Of a stretch of DNA of 64,000 nucleotides, positions 1 through 13,052 are shown in pieces. A model generated the notes under the pieces. That model was not told the DNA's origin and searched no databases. It saw only the letters and a list, made by a program, of their open reading frames with translations. Source of the stretch: Macrobrachium rosenbergii (Eukaryota; Arthropoda; Malacostraca; Decapoda; Palaemonidae); the NCBI RefSeq assembly GCF_040412425.1, contig NC_089743.1:85223971-85287970 (forward strand). Direction: 5' to 3'. A program made the position numbers and the translations under genes. The stretch's first letter is position 1; each line of letters opens with the position of its first letter.

Positions 1-274
1 AAGATGGTTTTGGATATGCATAAAGGGTATGGAGTTGATTTTAAATGGTTGTGAGCAAGGTGTTTGAAAATATATTAATTAAATTTTGATATTTAGTGAA
101 GTAGACTTCCATTAGTCACTGTGGTATAATGGAAGGATACAGTGCTTTTTGAAAGTGGGATTGTCTTATCTCTGCTTTTTATCAGATGGTGCAGTATGCT
201 AAAAAATGTCTAATACATTCAGTAAAACCATTTATTTTAGAGATGTAATTCTTAATTTTGATATTCTCTTTCAG

Positions 275-331
275 GAGCAGCATGAACTTGGAGATTTTGG
301 AAAACTGGTTACAATTTTGCTGTCACTTTAA
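275..331 (+). CDS. Possible terminal coding exon of an unknown gene
   Basis: A pyrimidine-rich acceptor (ttctctttcag) ends at 274. It is followed by 18 open codons (EQHELGDFGKLVTILLSL) and a TAA at 329-331. The following 600 bp is AT-rich, with an AATAAA at 965-970, which would suit a 3'UTR. I do not recognise the protein and no upstream exon lies in the window. A second acceptor-like site near 2945 (ccttttacag) opens onto another short reading frame and could be an alternative last exon. Chance occurrence is quite possible. Confidence 0.28.
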   Translation, partial: EQHELGDFGKLVTILLSL

Positions 332-863
332 GAAAGAGCTAAGTTATACTTCTGCAGTCCTGTATTGTAAAGACAACCTGATTGAAATTCTCCTGCCATT
401 AATAGAACAAGAAATATTTCAGGAAACCAGCTGAATGTAGTAACTGGAATATTTTAAAGGTATGAATGAAAAAACTGTCACTGTGAAAGTTAAATGGCAT
501 TCTAAAAAAGAGAGAAATCATGGATACTGTAATTTTATAAAGAGCGGAAAGGCATTTTTCATAATGTTGTCTGTCAAAGAACACTAAGTATTCTAGGTTT
601 AATATGATCTGCATAAGTAGTATAGTATTATGTTAACGTAAAAAGATAAACTTGTTCCATTAAAGTGCAAGATCTCTTACGAGCTAAAAGCAAACGTGCT
701 AGATCATTAAACAAAATTTGTGATTTTTTAAAAACTTTGTTAATGGGAAACTAAGATAGCAGGTCATATTTTTCTTTCAGCTTAAAGTGAAAGTAAAGCC
801 TTTGGTATTGCAGTTCATTGACAGTTATTTTAAAATAGTTATATATTTCAACTGAATTAGCTT

Positions 864-1126
864 TCAGTTAGAAAGATTGATCTCTAGAGTGTACTGTACT
901 TGTAATCAAATGTTAGGAGTCCTCTGTTTGATGTGTTGATAGTTAGTTGATAGCTTTACCCAACAATAAAGCAGAGTTTAGGAGATCATGTTACTTCACT
1001 TGACCAACAGAAATAGAAGACTGGGGCTTTTATCGAGCTCAGACATTACAAATTCAAAAGGTAGCCATCTTAACCAATTGAAATTTCACCGACTTATGTA
1101 CATGTCATTTTCAATCCAACCCTAGA

Positions 1127-1207
<81 letters not shown>

Positions 1208-1254
1208 AGAAAGATTGATCTCTAGAGTGTACTGTACTTGTAATCAAATGTTAG
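864..1254. repeat. 53-bp direct repeat flanking a CT microsatellite
   Basis: The 53 bases at 864-916 recur without difference at 1202-1254. The second copy begins exactly where a (CT)n run ends. A shorter shared string (acaaattcaaaa) also lies near 1046 and 1265. The arrangement suggests a recent duplication or template switch anchored at the CT tract. Confidence 0.75.
1131..1203. repeat. (CT)n microsatellite
   Basis: A perfect CT dinucleotide run of about 73 bp. Confidence 0.98.
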
Positions 1255-1926
1255 AGTATGCTACTACAAATTCAAAAAGCTATTTCTATGGATTGTATGT
1301 ACAATGACTGCTATGTAAAGCAAAAAACTGTATATCATAGGTAAAGGATGCAAGAAGACATCATGTACTGTGTTATACTGTAAGCGGTTACACTGAATTT
1401 ATTTTTGGGAGGCTAAAAGTTTCTGTTATTGGTCATCTTCACCTCAACACTTGGACTTTTTTAAACATGCTTCAGTAAATTACAGTTGTTCAGCCTCTTC
1501 ACACCAGTGAAATTATACGAACAGTAACTTTACCAACAGCATTATCACATAGATCTTGGGTTTTGTCCATTACACCATAAAAATAATTCTTACAGTTGTC
1601 TACACACTAATTATACAGTATTTCTTTTATTTTTTAATAAAACATTTTTCAAGTTGACCATATATTTACTTTTGTACTTTTATAAACGTCATTGTTTTTC
1701 GTGTTTTCATCTAGCTTAATTTTATATCACTTGAGCTCACACCTACACCCCCACCTCTTTTGTATTTTTTATTTTTATATTTTTCGATACATTTGATTTA
1801 TTCAAATTGTGCATTATGTATATTATAAACTACACTAGCTTTAATGTGGGATATATTTGTAGCATACTCAAACATGATGCTAAGAGATTTAGAATTTGCC
1901 AGTTTAAAAAAAAATTTAAGGTAAGG

Positions 1927-2236
1927 GGAGTCCTGTAGGGTAGTTGTGCCATCAGTGCACCTCATGCGATGCACTGTAGGCATTACTTAAGGATCTTTGG
2001 TTCGTCTTTTCGGCCCCCAGCTGCAACCCCTTTCATTCCTATTAATGTAGCTCTGGTCATCATCTTTTTGTTATTACTTTCCACCCTATCCCTGACAGTT
2101 GATTCGTAATGCAACTGCGAGGTTTTCCCTCTGTTACCCCTTTTAAGCCTTTATACTATCAATTTCCCTTTCAGCGCTGAATGATCTTGTAGGTCCCAGC
2201 GCTTGGCCTTTGGCCTAAATTCTATATACTATTCTA
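1927..2236 (+). repeat. ~310-bp dispersed repeat, copy 1
   Basis: A diverged full-length member of the interspersed family also found at 10879, 33013, 44410 and (reversed) 58010. Shared landmarks in order are a GTGCCRTCAGTGCACCTCA block, GGCATTACT, the AGCTGCAACCCCTTTCATT block, CAACTGCGAGGTTTT, a CAGCGCTGAATGA block and GCTTGGCCTTTGGCCTAAA near the 3' end. It has no open reading frame. I cannot see clear Pol III boxes, so its class is open (SINE-like or a non-autonomous element). Confidence 0.85.
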
Positions 2237-5025
2237 AGGCAGGGGGAACAGTTTTGTCTGAGGATTATGGCAGGATTGGTTTGTCACTGGATTAACAAGT
2301 GACAGGGTAGGCAATGGATTACAGAGAAGTTGGTTAATCACTGGTTTATGATATGTTAGGTCAGTCAGTCGGGTAAGTTAAGACAACTTAGTGAATGAGT
2401 TAAGGTAGCATACATTATCCAGTGGGGGATATGGTATGATACCACATTAGTTAATGTGATAATTGTAAATTAACTTGGGCACAAGATTAAGGTAACATAT
2501 GGCAGTCAGTGGTATTTGGTCGTTGGATTGAAGTACAGTGGGCTGAGGCAGCATTGGTTATCCAGTGGATTATGGTAAACTGATTTTATTTTTTTGATGA
2601 AGGACTAAAGATACTGTAGGCTTAATTGTCAGAATACTAACAGTGATCAATAAGCTGCTGTATAAATGTAGGATGTGTTAGTTAATGAACAGAATACAGT
2701 GGCTACAATACTTGACTTTCTTAAATATAATAATGTCTGCTATGATCAGATGTTTTGTAAATGACACAGTTGCTCTAAATAGCATGAAAATGCCTTGTCC
2801 ATTTGTACTAAATCAGATCCTGGAGGTTGTTAATTTTTTTATTGTTTACAATGTTGAAAAACCCTTAGTATAAAAGGTTACTATAAAAAGTGTGAAAATG
2901 AAGATATAGCATGACTGCCTGTTTAATCACTTTCTCCTTTTACAGGGTTGAAATTGGTCATAGCCTCGAAGAAAATCATTAAGGTCTGATCTCACCTTGA
3001 AGATACATTGTAAATATTTGCTGAAATTGAATTCAGTGCCATGAAGAGTTCCTTATGGGGTCGAACTGAAGATCAGCTGCAGAAAATGTTAACCATAAAC
3101 TATAAAAATTTGACATCTTGATTTGTGTTGATTATGCAAAGTGCCAAATGAAGCCCTAAATAGCTTCCATTTATAACTAGACTTTACTTGAGTAATATAA
3201 TACGTATACAAGAATTAGCAATACTTAATACAGTATAAATGTAAATTGGAACCATTGTATTATTTTCGTTTTAGAAATATTACCAATTTGGTGTCATATT
3301 TCGGAACATTCTCATTATGCAAGGTAGAGGCATTTTACATAGGTTTTACAATGTTTAGTCTTTGCATTTGTATATACAGAACACAGAATTCAATCCTGGA
3401 ATATATACTGTTCAGTGTTATAGTGCAGCATTTCTCCTAGACATTTAATCCCATGAACATTAATGAAATGTTTATTTAGTGCTTCATTATGGTTAAAAAA
3501 TCAAGCTTTGACATCAGTGTTCATTTAACCTGAATTATTGATCTCTTAGTTTATGGTAACTGTTAATCCAGCCAATTCTTTTACATGACCCTTTTGTTAT
3601 TCACTAACTGAACTTCTGCTCACATCTGCAAAGTATGAAGATGCTGAGTGGAATGGAAAATTATTGTCTAAATTTACAGTAAATAAGCAATCAGGTTACC
3701 TGAAGTACTTTGAAGTCTCATCTTCTAGTTTCTTGAGCTGATTTGAAATTTGAAAGGTTTACCATGAAGCCACATGCATCTTGTTTGCTTGATTTAAGTC
3801 ATTGGTTCCTACAGAATTACTGTAGTACAAGTAAAATCAATCTTGTGTATTTTCTAGTTCCTTAAAAAGTCTTAGTATTATGAACAACCTATGACAAACA
3901 TCCATTTTAATTAACTGTAAAGTAAGCTCCAAAAACTCTTGAGCCTAACTTGACCATTAAAACCAGGTCTACATTAAGAAGCTTGGTGAATTATACTGCA
4001 TTGACTGAGAGTTATTGGTTTTTATTAATATGAAAAACTGTAATTTCTTATTTGCATGTTATCAGTTCATTTAACAAAAATGTATTGAATCATAGTAGAA
4101 TTAGTCTTTTAATGTAGCTATTTGGAAAATCTTTCATGCGAATGAGGCTGCAAAATTCTATAGGTATTCTGTCAAGTATGGAAATTGAACATCAAGGAAT
4201 AATCAGACTTGAGAAAGACAAACTAAGACAGATGTACTTAGATCTTTGCCAATTGAGTTTCCAGAGGTTTTATTGTCGAGTAATTTTTTTTTTAACTCTA
4301 AAATTATGTCCTGTAAAATTACTACTTTAAACAAGTTACCAAATTGTGCGACTGACTTTGAAGCAGTTGATTCACATTGTTTACAATCATGTCTTCATGT
4401 AACTGTAAAACTGGACAGTTACAGTATATAGTTTCTTCCTATACTCATGCTTTTTGTTCCACTAAACTCTCTCATCTAACTCTTCTCATCATTTTATAAG
4501 ATTATTACAGTATCTTTAAATATTTTGCTAATTTCAGTAGATTTTCATACCTTGTGTAAAAAAACATATTTTACTTTATACTTATTGTCATCTGACTAGG
4601 TATACTGTTCAAAGGCTAATTTGTATTACATAGTAACTGTTTTCTGTCCTTTGTCTCAGCTGGCCCTTTTCAATCCTGTTCAGTAATTTTTTTGGTTGTG
4701 GGGAAGGTACATCAGTCATTTTGGAAATAAACAAGGAATGTATGAAATCCAGGAACTGGAATTAAAAGAAATATATTAAGTGAATCCCCACTAACAGTGA
4801 CATCAATTAACTATTCTTGTATAGTTACAAAAGTGTCAGATCATTCCATCCACATCTGTAATAACTATTAATAGCATGACAGAGCAAAGGGAGCACGCAG
4901 TTCAGATTTTGTTGGGCAGGTGGGCGCTTGTGGCCAGGTGAGGGGCCGTGGCTGGTTAGACATAGTAAAGGTCTATGATTGGGATTTGTAAAATGTTCCT
5001 GTTACTGTGACCTTAAGGATTGGTT

Positions 5026-5027
<2 letters not shown>

Positions 5028-5098
<71 letters not shown>
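5028..5098. repeat. (CT)n microsatellite
   Basis: A perfect CT run of about 71 bp. Confidence 0.98.
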
Positions 5099-5101
<3 letters not shown>

Positions 5102-6647
5102 ACCAAGTTATTTTTATAATTTGCATTCATTTTCTCCAAGGTGTTCAGAACTTTAATCATTCCAAAGGACTTCTCTGTACATCAAATGGGCAATAGTGAT
5201 TCACTTGAAATTTCATGATTTTGGTTTTCAATCCAGTCGCACGTGAACACGCCAAGAACTTGTTTAAAGTAACTTTTTTTTTTTTTTCCCGCTGATTTCC
5301 TTGACAGTCACTTCCAATTATTATTCTTAGCCACAGAATAACAACACTTTAAAAGTGAAGTACACTTTTCAAGCACTAATTGTGTGATGATTTTAAATGT
5401 ATATTCTGATAAGCTCAAATTACCAATGAGCTGCATGCACTGATTAGTCGTAGGTATTATATGCAAGGTCTTCAAGGTAATTAACCTTTGAAGTTTAAAA
5501 TAGCTTGCAGTTGGTGAGGTGTTGCAAGTGAAAACTTGATGTTAAGGAAGAGATTAGTTCTTGAAGGAAAGGCTTGAGGAAGCATAGTTCTTGAATAGTG
5601 GTCCTAAGGGGGGTGCAGGTTTGAAAGGAAATGCTAAAGAAATAATTTTTGAAGGCTAAGTGAATAAATTTAAAGAAGCAGTACTCCATAACAGAAGCTT
5701 AGAGGATGAGTAATTCATGATATGGCTGCTAATAAATATGGTACTTTGCAATTGGAAGGAATTTTAATTCAAGTTCAGTAGAGGTTAGTTCTAGGAAGGA
5801 AAACTCAAGGTGGATCAATTATTCTAGGGTACACAAAAGAGAGGAAAGGTTTATAGAGAATCCACCAGGAGGTAAGGCTAGATTTAAAGAAAATGGGTAT
5901 TATTAAAGCAAAACAGGTTTAACTTATAGAACATTACTCTGCAGCAGGTAAATAGTAGCACTTGAGAGAGTATTATGGGTAGGAAATAACAATGGCTAAA
6001 TTTTTCTGTATTGAAGAACCCTGAGAATAACCTAAGAGGGATGGGGTTAAATTGTAATGCGGAGGAAAGGGTGCTAATTTTAAAGGAAATACCTAAAGAA
6101 GGGTAGTTTTTAATGGCATTAGTTAAAGATTAATATTTTGAAAATTAAGTTTTTACTTGTGATCCAGACAAGAAATTTTGACCAATAGAAATCTCATAAC
6201 TGATTTATAAATTTAAAGTCAGATTTTTCTTTTAGGTAAAATGTAATTATGTCAGAGGCGATTAAAAGAAAAAAGTAGACACTTGAGGTAGATTTGGGAA
6301 AAAATCAAATTATGATTATATGACTTTTACAACAATGGGTAGGATAGATTTCATTTGGTTAAAACCAGTAGAGGTATAGTTATTTCAGTGGCTGAGTTTT
6401 TGTAGTCGTAGATGCAAAGAAATTTAAAAAAACGTGTGATTGTTGCAATGTCAAGTGGAGTCTGTTTATGTTTTGCATTGGTTAAAACTAAAGTTGTAAG
6501 TAGGACAAGCAGCCTGGCAATTATTTTTGTAACCAACAGAATGTTAGATTTAACACCAAAAGTTCATTGGTGCGTATTTTTTTTCTGTGCTTTGCATTTT
6601 GTGTTGTATGTTATAACTAGTATCAAAACTTCCTGATAAGGTATATT

Positions 6648-7836
6648 TCTTATGGCAAATTGGTAAAGGAAACTGGCTGTTAATGACCTAACTGCACCCT
6701 TACCATAGGAAATACTGGTATTTGAATTCCCTTGTTGCTCGTCATATATAGATACAAATTACTTGAAGAAATCTCCGAACAATGACCATGAATGATGCAA
6801 GCTTATATAGTAAAGAAGTGTCTTACAGGAATGGTGTAAGTACCTTACAGGAATGGTGTAAGTACATGAAGAAAACAAGGCATTGGAAGGTAACTGGCCT
6901 AGCATCTGACATGATTGGTAGGTCATTTAGAACATTTCTTACAACTGCACCTTCATTTTCTGAATCTTTCTAGAGGTTAATACCGCCAGCTACTTGAGGC
7001 ATTTAATGTGATAGCCACTTATTTACTGTAAAACCTGGCTTATTCTGGGCCTTGTTTATAGATCTCTTTAGTATTTGTATCCATGCAAAGAAATAAGCAA
7101 GGTGCTCTTTACATTTTCTTCACATGCCCTTAGAAAGGAAAGGAAGGTGCTCGTATGTGCTGTAGACAGGATGCATTTCACTCTTCAAATATGAAAAACC
7201 ACAAATTCGAGGAGGAGAGTGTATTTTTATAGTTTCGAGACACCACGTTTCCTCTTTCACACTAAAGGATACGATGTCTAGAAACTGTACTTGAAACTAT
7301 ACTCTCTTCCTTGAATTTGTGGTTTACACATTTGAAGAGTTGAGTACACCCTCTCTACAGATGATATAATTAGCACCTTACATTCTTCTGTTTGGTACAC
7401 AGAGAAAATATATTGAGCACCTCGCTTCACTGTATGGACACAAGTACTAAAGACATCTATAAACAAGGCCCAGAATAGGCCACAATTTACAGCAAACAAA
7501 GTATCACATAAAATGTCTTAAGTGGCTGCAGAAGTTAGCTTCTTGAAAGACGGTGGATCCAGCTGTCAGTTGCAAGATATGTTGAAATAACCTACCACTC
7601 ACGTTGAATTCTAGGCAAATTACCTTTCAGTGCCTTGTTTTCCGCATGCAGTTAAGCTATTCCTACAAGACACTAGTTTCCTTTATGATCTTGCATCATG
7701 CATGGTCTTGTTCAGAGATTTCTGCAAGTATTTCGTATCCGTACACAAACCAACAAGGTGTTTGTTATTTTCTAGGGTAAGGTGCAACATGCCCGTTAAT
7801 AGCACGGAGTTTCCTATACCAATTTGCCATAAGACC
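6648..7836. repeat. ~1.2-kb imperfect palindrome (fold-back)
   Basis: The left arm (about 6648-7258) is matched in reverse complement by 7259-7836, with the centre near 7258 and almost no loop. Paired landmarks include ttatggcaaattggta at 6650 against its complement ending at 7832, tctgggccttgtttatagat near 7045 against its complement near 7455-7475, and ccacaaattc near 7200 against its complement near 7315. The arms have many mismatches and small indels, so this is an aged inverted duplication. It could be a fold-back transposon or a hairpin-RNA locus. The short open frames inside are by-products. Confidence 0.85.
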
Positions 7837-8535
7837 TTTTCAAGTAGGTTAAACATTGATTGAATACAAGAATAATAATAGATATTTTACTCTTTAAGAG
7901 AAGAAGTGAGATGTACGATTTTTCCCGTTTGTCTTATATGAAGATTGTAAAATTATCTGCAGGATTAAGAAATAAAATAAAAAGGAAAGTTCGTTATTTT
8001 ATTTATCTAAACTCATGGTATAATTTAGAAGAGAAAAAAGCAAAAAAAAAAAAAAAAAACAACAGCAGTGAAAGTTCTCCCATTTCAAAACGTTCGTATG
8101 ACCGAGTGTTCTCCCCCATAAACCCCCCCCCCCAACCATCCATCCCTCTTCTAGCCCAACAAAAGGCCTTTGTCCTCACCACAAAAGTAGCCAAAGAGCT
8201 CACGAAATAGACTAGGCTTTTAACTAGCCACAGGTCCGTTTAGGCTTTTACTCATTTCCCATATACAGAACTTGTTCACTCTCTCACTGATAAAATGAGA
8301 GCGAAACACCAAAGTGTTGATGAATATATGTCTGTGTCAAATGGCTGAACAGTAACCTGGTAACACATTTTGGATCTCTGTCCACTTCTCAAATCCAGCA
8401 GTCTGTTCATGAGGTTTTTACAGATTGCTTAAGCCATGTTTAGTAATTGCCTTTGTATTTACGTTCAGTTATATTACTTTTCTCTTGAACTCAAAATCCA
8501 AGATTTACATTTACCATACATGGAACTGCACGTTT

Positions 8536-8627
8536 GGTACTCTACGAACAAAATATGACTTTAGAAAAACTAAGAGTACTTGGTATTCTACGAACAAAAT
8601 ATGGCTTTAGGAAAACTAAGAAAATTT
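8536..8627. repeat. 46-bp tandem duplication
   Basis: Two adjacent copies begin at 8536 and 8582, both with the core tctacgaacaaaatatg and a closely matching actttag/gctttag tail. They differ at only a few bases. Confidence 0.8.
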
Positions 8628-10878
8628 AATAAAATCTTTTATTGTAAGAGACTGAGTACGACACAACAGACAGGTTTTGGTACCATCAGGCTTGTTATAC
8701 ATGAAATATGAAGACACCAATCAGTGACAATAAACTGATACCAAGTTAATAAAAACATATTTTGTCTAAACTCCAAACGGCAGAAAATCATAGAAAACGA
8801 GGCTTTTCACCCTCCAATAGGAACACGAGTCGAGTACGGAAAGACAACAAAGTATCCCCTCCCACATCAACTAATGCTCACTGAAGAGAGAAAACGTAAA
8901 GTTTCTATGTTTTCCTAGGCGTCTGAAGCCCACTTCACGTTCAGCATTTGAAGCCACATATGTCACGAATGTGTGAGTAGTGTTTTCACAAAAATAGAGA
9001 AGGAAAAGGAAAGCCCACCAAGGCCCTCCCCATTCCCACCTAGTAACGGACACTACGAAATTTTTGTTCTGATGAGGCAAAGTTACTAGGCCCTTGAATG
9101 CTTTCCATGTCCTTCTCTTTCTTTTTTTTAAAGTATTTTATTACAAATTTTACAATTTATCGCAGCGATTGTGAATTAAAGACACCAAGAAAAGTATGAA
9201 GTTTTTTTAAGTCTAAAGCTACAGTGTTTGATTAAGTATAATTGCCATATGGCTCTTTAACGAAATCGCCTGAGACACAATTATAATGCAATGAGATATG
9301 AACATTGCAGCAAGACAAAATTAGTACATCTAGACGGGAAGTAATCATTAATTTTTCTATATCAGTAACCATCTTAAAAGGGAGGCCACCATCAGCCCCA
9401 TGTGCGATTCCAGCACGATCCGTTACTGATGACACCTGAGGCCCTCTCAAAAGCAGACAAGATTCACAAATGACCAAGAGGCCTCTCGACTTCGTGCCAC
9501 TTCATGTACCTGATTGAGTCGGGTAAAAGCGAAGAGACGAGCAAGATTACTGCCCTGACTACCCGATGCCTCTTCACCCAGCAGATAGCCAGATCGGACC
9601 GAAGTACGCATTCACCTTACGCGTGGACCACCAAATCACTTTAGTTTCATCTGTGCAATAAGTTCCCAAACACGAACCCTTCGGAAAGCAACGTGGAGAA
9701 GCGAACGAGACAAACATTAACATTAACTTAACTGTTACCAGAACTTAGAAAACACAGCAACAAATTAATCTACATTAACAACACAGTTTCGGCAAAATAT
9801 GTCATACAATTCTTAACAGCAAGCAAACAAGCAGCACCAACAATATAACTAAATATTCTACAAAATAGAATTTACATCCTGTAGAACTACACTAACGGCC
9901 GAGAGTCATCTGGTGAGATATTTCGTTGTAACCCATTTTATACTGATTTTACATAGCTTTGATATAACGGCTAGTTATGTGAAAAAACTAATTTGAGCTT
10001 ACGACGAAGTCTAATTTACTTTCACAGATTCTTTTGATGAGCGAGAGCTTAAGGTTAGAGGTTACCTCACTTAAAATTGATACAAAGTATTTGGCAGAGT
10101 TTTTTGAATTGTTACAATCGGAATTATCTATAACAAAGTACCCACTGAAATTTATGTCGCTTTTCGTAATCACAAATTTTGGCAAAACAAACGGGGCATA
10201 TGCAAAAGAACATTATTACTCAATTCAATGGATTAATTATTATTTTGTATTCTTAATGACTTGCAATAACAAACATATTCAGACAAAACTATCCACTGAA
10301 ACTTGGCGTTTCGGTTCAGTATTTCAAAAACCTTAAAAAGTCCTTAGTAAAATATGGGAACACAGGAACCGCAGTTATTATTTCTTAACGAGCTAAATTT
10401 CTCTTTGTGGCCCGTTTCCAGACTTGAGATGGAAGACATATATTTTATGGTTATGAAAAATTCAAACTCTAAAAATTATTTCTCCGTGTTATGAAGACAA
10501 GTCATGCAAACAACATAATTAACGCTCTAAACTTCCATGTGGAATTGATCTAATGGAAAAACTTTCAAATTGCATTTTCAGAACTGAACCCTCATTTAAT
10601 AAGTAGATGTTTCTGGAAAAATTCAATTCAGAGTGCCTGTGCGATGATTTCTCAAATATGAAAAACTCGAATAGTCGACTCTTAACTGCAGTCTTTAATT
10701 TAATCATCATAATGCGTTTAAAGATTTTAACCACTGAGCAGTTTTGAAAATGTTGATGCAAACGAAACGGTAGGAATTCAATCAATGACTTTGAAAAATT
10801 GATGCTCATTTAAAATTTGTTTTACAGAGACGTAGATCTGAGTCTCACGAGAAGGCTAACTACTCAGTACTGTATATA

Positions 10879-11184
10879 TCCCGTGGGGGTAGTGCCGTCA
10901 GTGTATCTCACGGGGTGCACTGTAGGCATTGCTAAACGTTCTTTGCAGCGTCCCTTCGGTCCCTTGCTGCAACCCCTTTTATTCCTTTTACTGCACCGCC
11001 ATTCATATTATGTCTTCCATCTTGCTATCAACCCTCTCCTAAAAATTATTTCATAATGCAATTGCGAGGCTTTTTCCTGTTACACCTTTCAAACTTACCT
11101 ACTCTCAATTTCCTTTCCAGCGCTGAGTGACCTCATAGGTCCCAGTGCGTGGCCTTTGGCGTAAGCACTCTATTCCATTCCAGT
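10879..11184 (+). repeat. ~310-bp dispersed repeat, copy 2
   Basis: Full-length member starting at cccgtgggggtagtgccgtc and ending in a (CATTC)n-like tail. It shares every landmark block with the copies at 33013 and 44410, including the GCTGCAACCCCTTTTATT block and CAGCGCTGAGTGACCTCATA. Confidence 0.88.
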
Positions 11185-11700
11185 ACTGTATATGGAAATC
11201 AAATCTTTTTGTTTTTTCAGTTTGTGAAATAAAACCTCCCAGAATCACGCAATTTCGTATTTACTCACCATAATAATGCCATTGATAAATTCCTTCAAAT
11301 TTTGGGAGGAAAACATGATTTCATGATTTTGAAATCCCTGGATAGCGGTGACTCGCAACTCGGGCGAGATCAACTAAAAAGAGCGACTTGTTTTTAATGA
11401 AACCAAACCATTACACCGACCAGTCAAGTGTTGCACAGAATTCACGAACTTCTTGTGGTAGGATACACGACACCATGAGAGTACAAAAACCACACATTCC
11501 ATATAATTGACCGGAAACGTTCCCTAATGATGAGACTCTTCCATCAAATCTCTTCATATATTTTACTGATGTGCAAGGAATAACTTTTTTTTAATACATC
11601 AGACCTCACATAAAAATAGGAAGCCTGTAACTACGTCAAGTTTCATACAGCTGTTGAAGTCTGTCCTGAATAGTCAATGATATATATGATATATATATAT

Positions 11701-11707
<7 letters not shown>

Positions 11708-11779
<72 letters not shown>
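11708..11779. repeat. (GA)n microsatellite
   Basis: A perfect GA run of about 72 bp, preceded by a short TA-rich tract at 11682-11703. Confidence 0.98.
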
Positions 11780-11783
<4 letters not shown>

Positions 11784-12983
11784 CTCATAAGGAGTTCGTC
11801 TGAAGTGTTCTGGGCTGCCCATGACCAAGAGACCGTGATGACATATGGGCTACTTAATCTAAACTGACCGACTGCTTAGAGATGTTGGCCTGGTTCACTA
11901 AGTTACGGAACAGAAACACTTTTTTTCTTAACCACAGTCAAAGAATGCTCTTTAGCCTACGGTTTACTTGTTTATTCGCTTGCAACTGTCAATACTTCAC
12001 TCTAAAAATTAAAGTTTGGCTCCTGGCACCGGCTAATGACTGATAAACAAACCAACGGTTCCCACAAGAGTGTAGGGTGGAACTAGGAAGTGAATCAAGA
12101 TATGGCATCTGTTTGCAAAATTAAAACATCTTAAGAAAAACTTCAACTAAGCCTTTAATGACTTCTTTGTTACTTTACCTTGCAATATTCATCTAATTGT
12201 AATACAATAATTTGTGAATTCCTCATGGCAGCCATATCTTCTTAGTTGCATTCGAATCAACCATAGAAATGTCCATAGTTTTAGCAACAACATTCACCAC
12301 AGAGGTTATTTATCAGTATTTATCATGTCTATAAATCATTATCGATATGAACGTGTTTACTTCTCATGAAGATCTCGTTATATTCCCCATTCTAGTTTAA
12401 AGTATGAGAAATGCTTCCTACAAGTACCAATTATTGACATAATTTACTCGTGAAATTTCATGTAAGGAACTATTCAGATGATGCACAAAATCACATGGAA
12501 TATTCAAGAATAACACCTTAATTATCATGGATAAACCAGTCCTCAAAATGTCAGTGATTTCTTCAAGCTAGTCAGATCAGTTGCAAAATTTTTATACGGG
12601 AAACTTTTGATAAATTCTCGCCTTACATTAACTGTGAAAAAAGCACGTGAATGTATTACCTATGTACATAGAGAAATTGGTTTGTAATATACTGAGTGTG
12701 GACCCAGCACATTTATTTTCATTGTTCACAATTGTCATCCTGTTCCTGGTGAAGATATGAAAGAAAGAGAGCAGTGAGAAGTATGCTCTATTACTGGTGA
12801 ACATCAATGAATCTCTAAACAACGATTTTCCATTCAGTGTCAACTTCACAACATAGTAATACCTACTAGTTTGGTTCACAATACAAGCAGTTTCCACTAG
12901 TGAAGGATGCTATTAAGATGGGAAACTACTAAAACAGGTATATTCCTGCACATCAGTGTCTCATGCCTATACATTTATTTAAA

Positions 12984-13052
12984 TACACACACACACAAAC
13001 ACAAACATACCAACACAAACACAAACACACACATGCACACACACACACATAC
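12984..13052. repeat. (CA)n-rich simple repeat
   Basis: Interrupted CA/ACAAAC repeat. It drives His/Thr-rich open frames of up to 112 codons that I do not regard as genes. Confidence 0.95.

Larger units (their letters stand above)
332..6647. other. AT-rich stretch with no supported gene
   Basis: About 6.3 kb of AT-rich sequence whose only open frames are short (60-75 codons) and lack any recognisable domain. It contains two CT microsatellites, a 53-bp direct repeat and one copy of the ~310-bp dispersed repeat, listed separately. AATAAA motifs at 965 and near 1636 suggest it may be 3'UTR or intron of a flanking gene, but nothing proves this. Confidence 0.5.

Noticed and set aside
2946..2976. 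Acceptor ccttttacag followed by a short open frame ending in TAA, as an alternative last exon for the 275-331 gene
   Set aside because: Only about ten codons and no donor to pair with inside the window. Kept as a remark under the first candidate exon.
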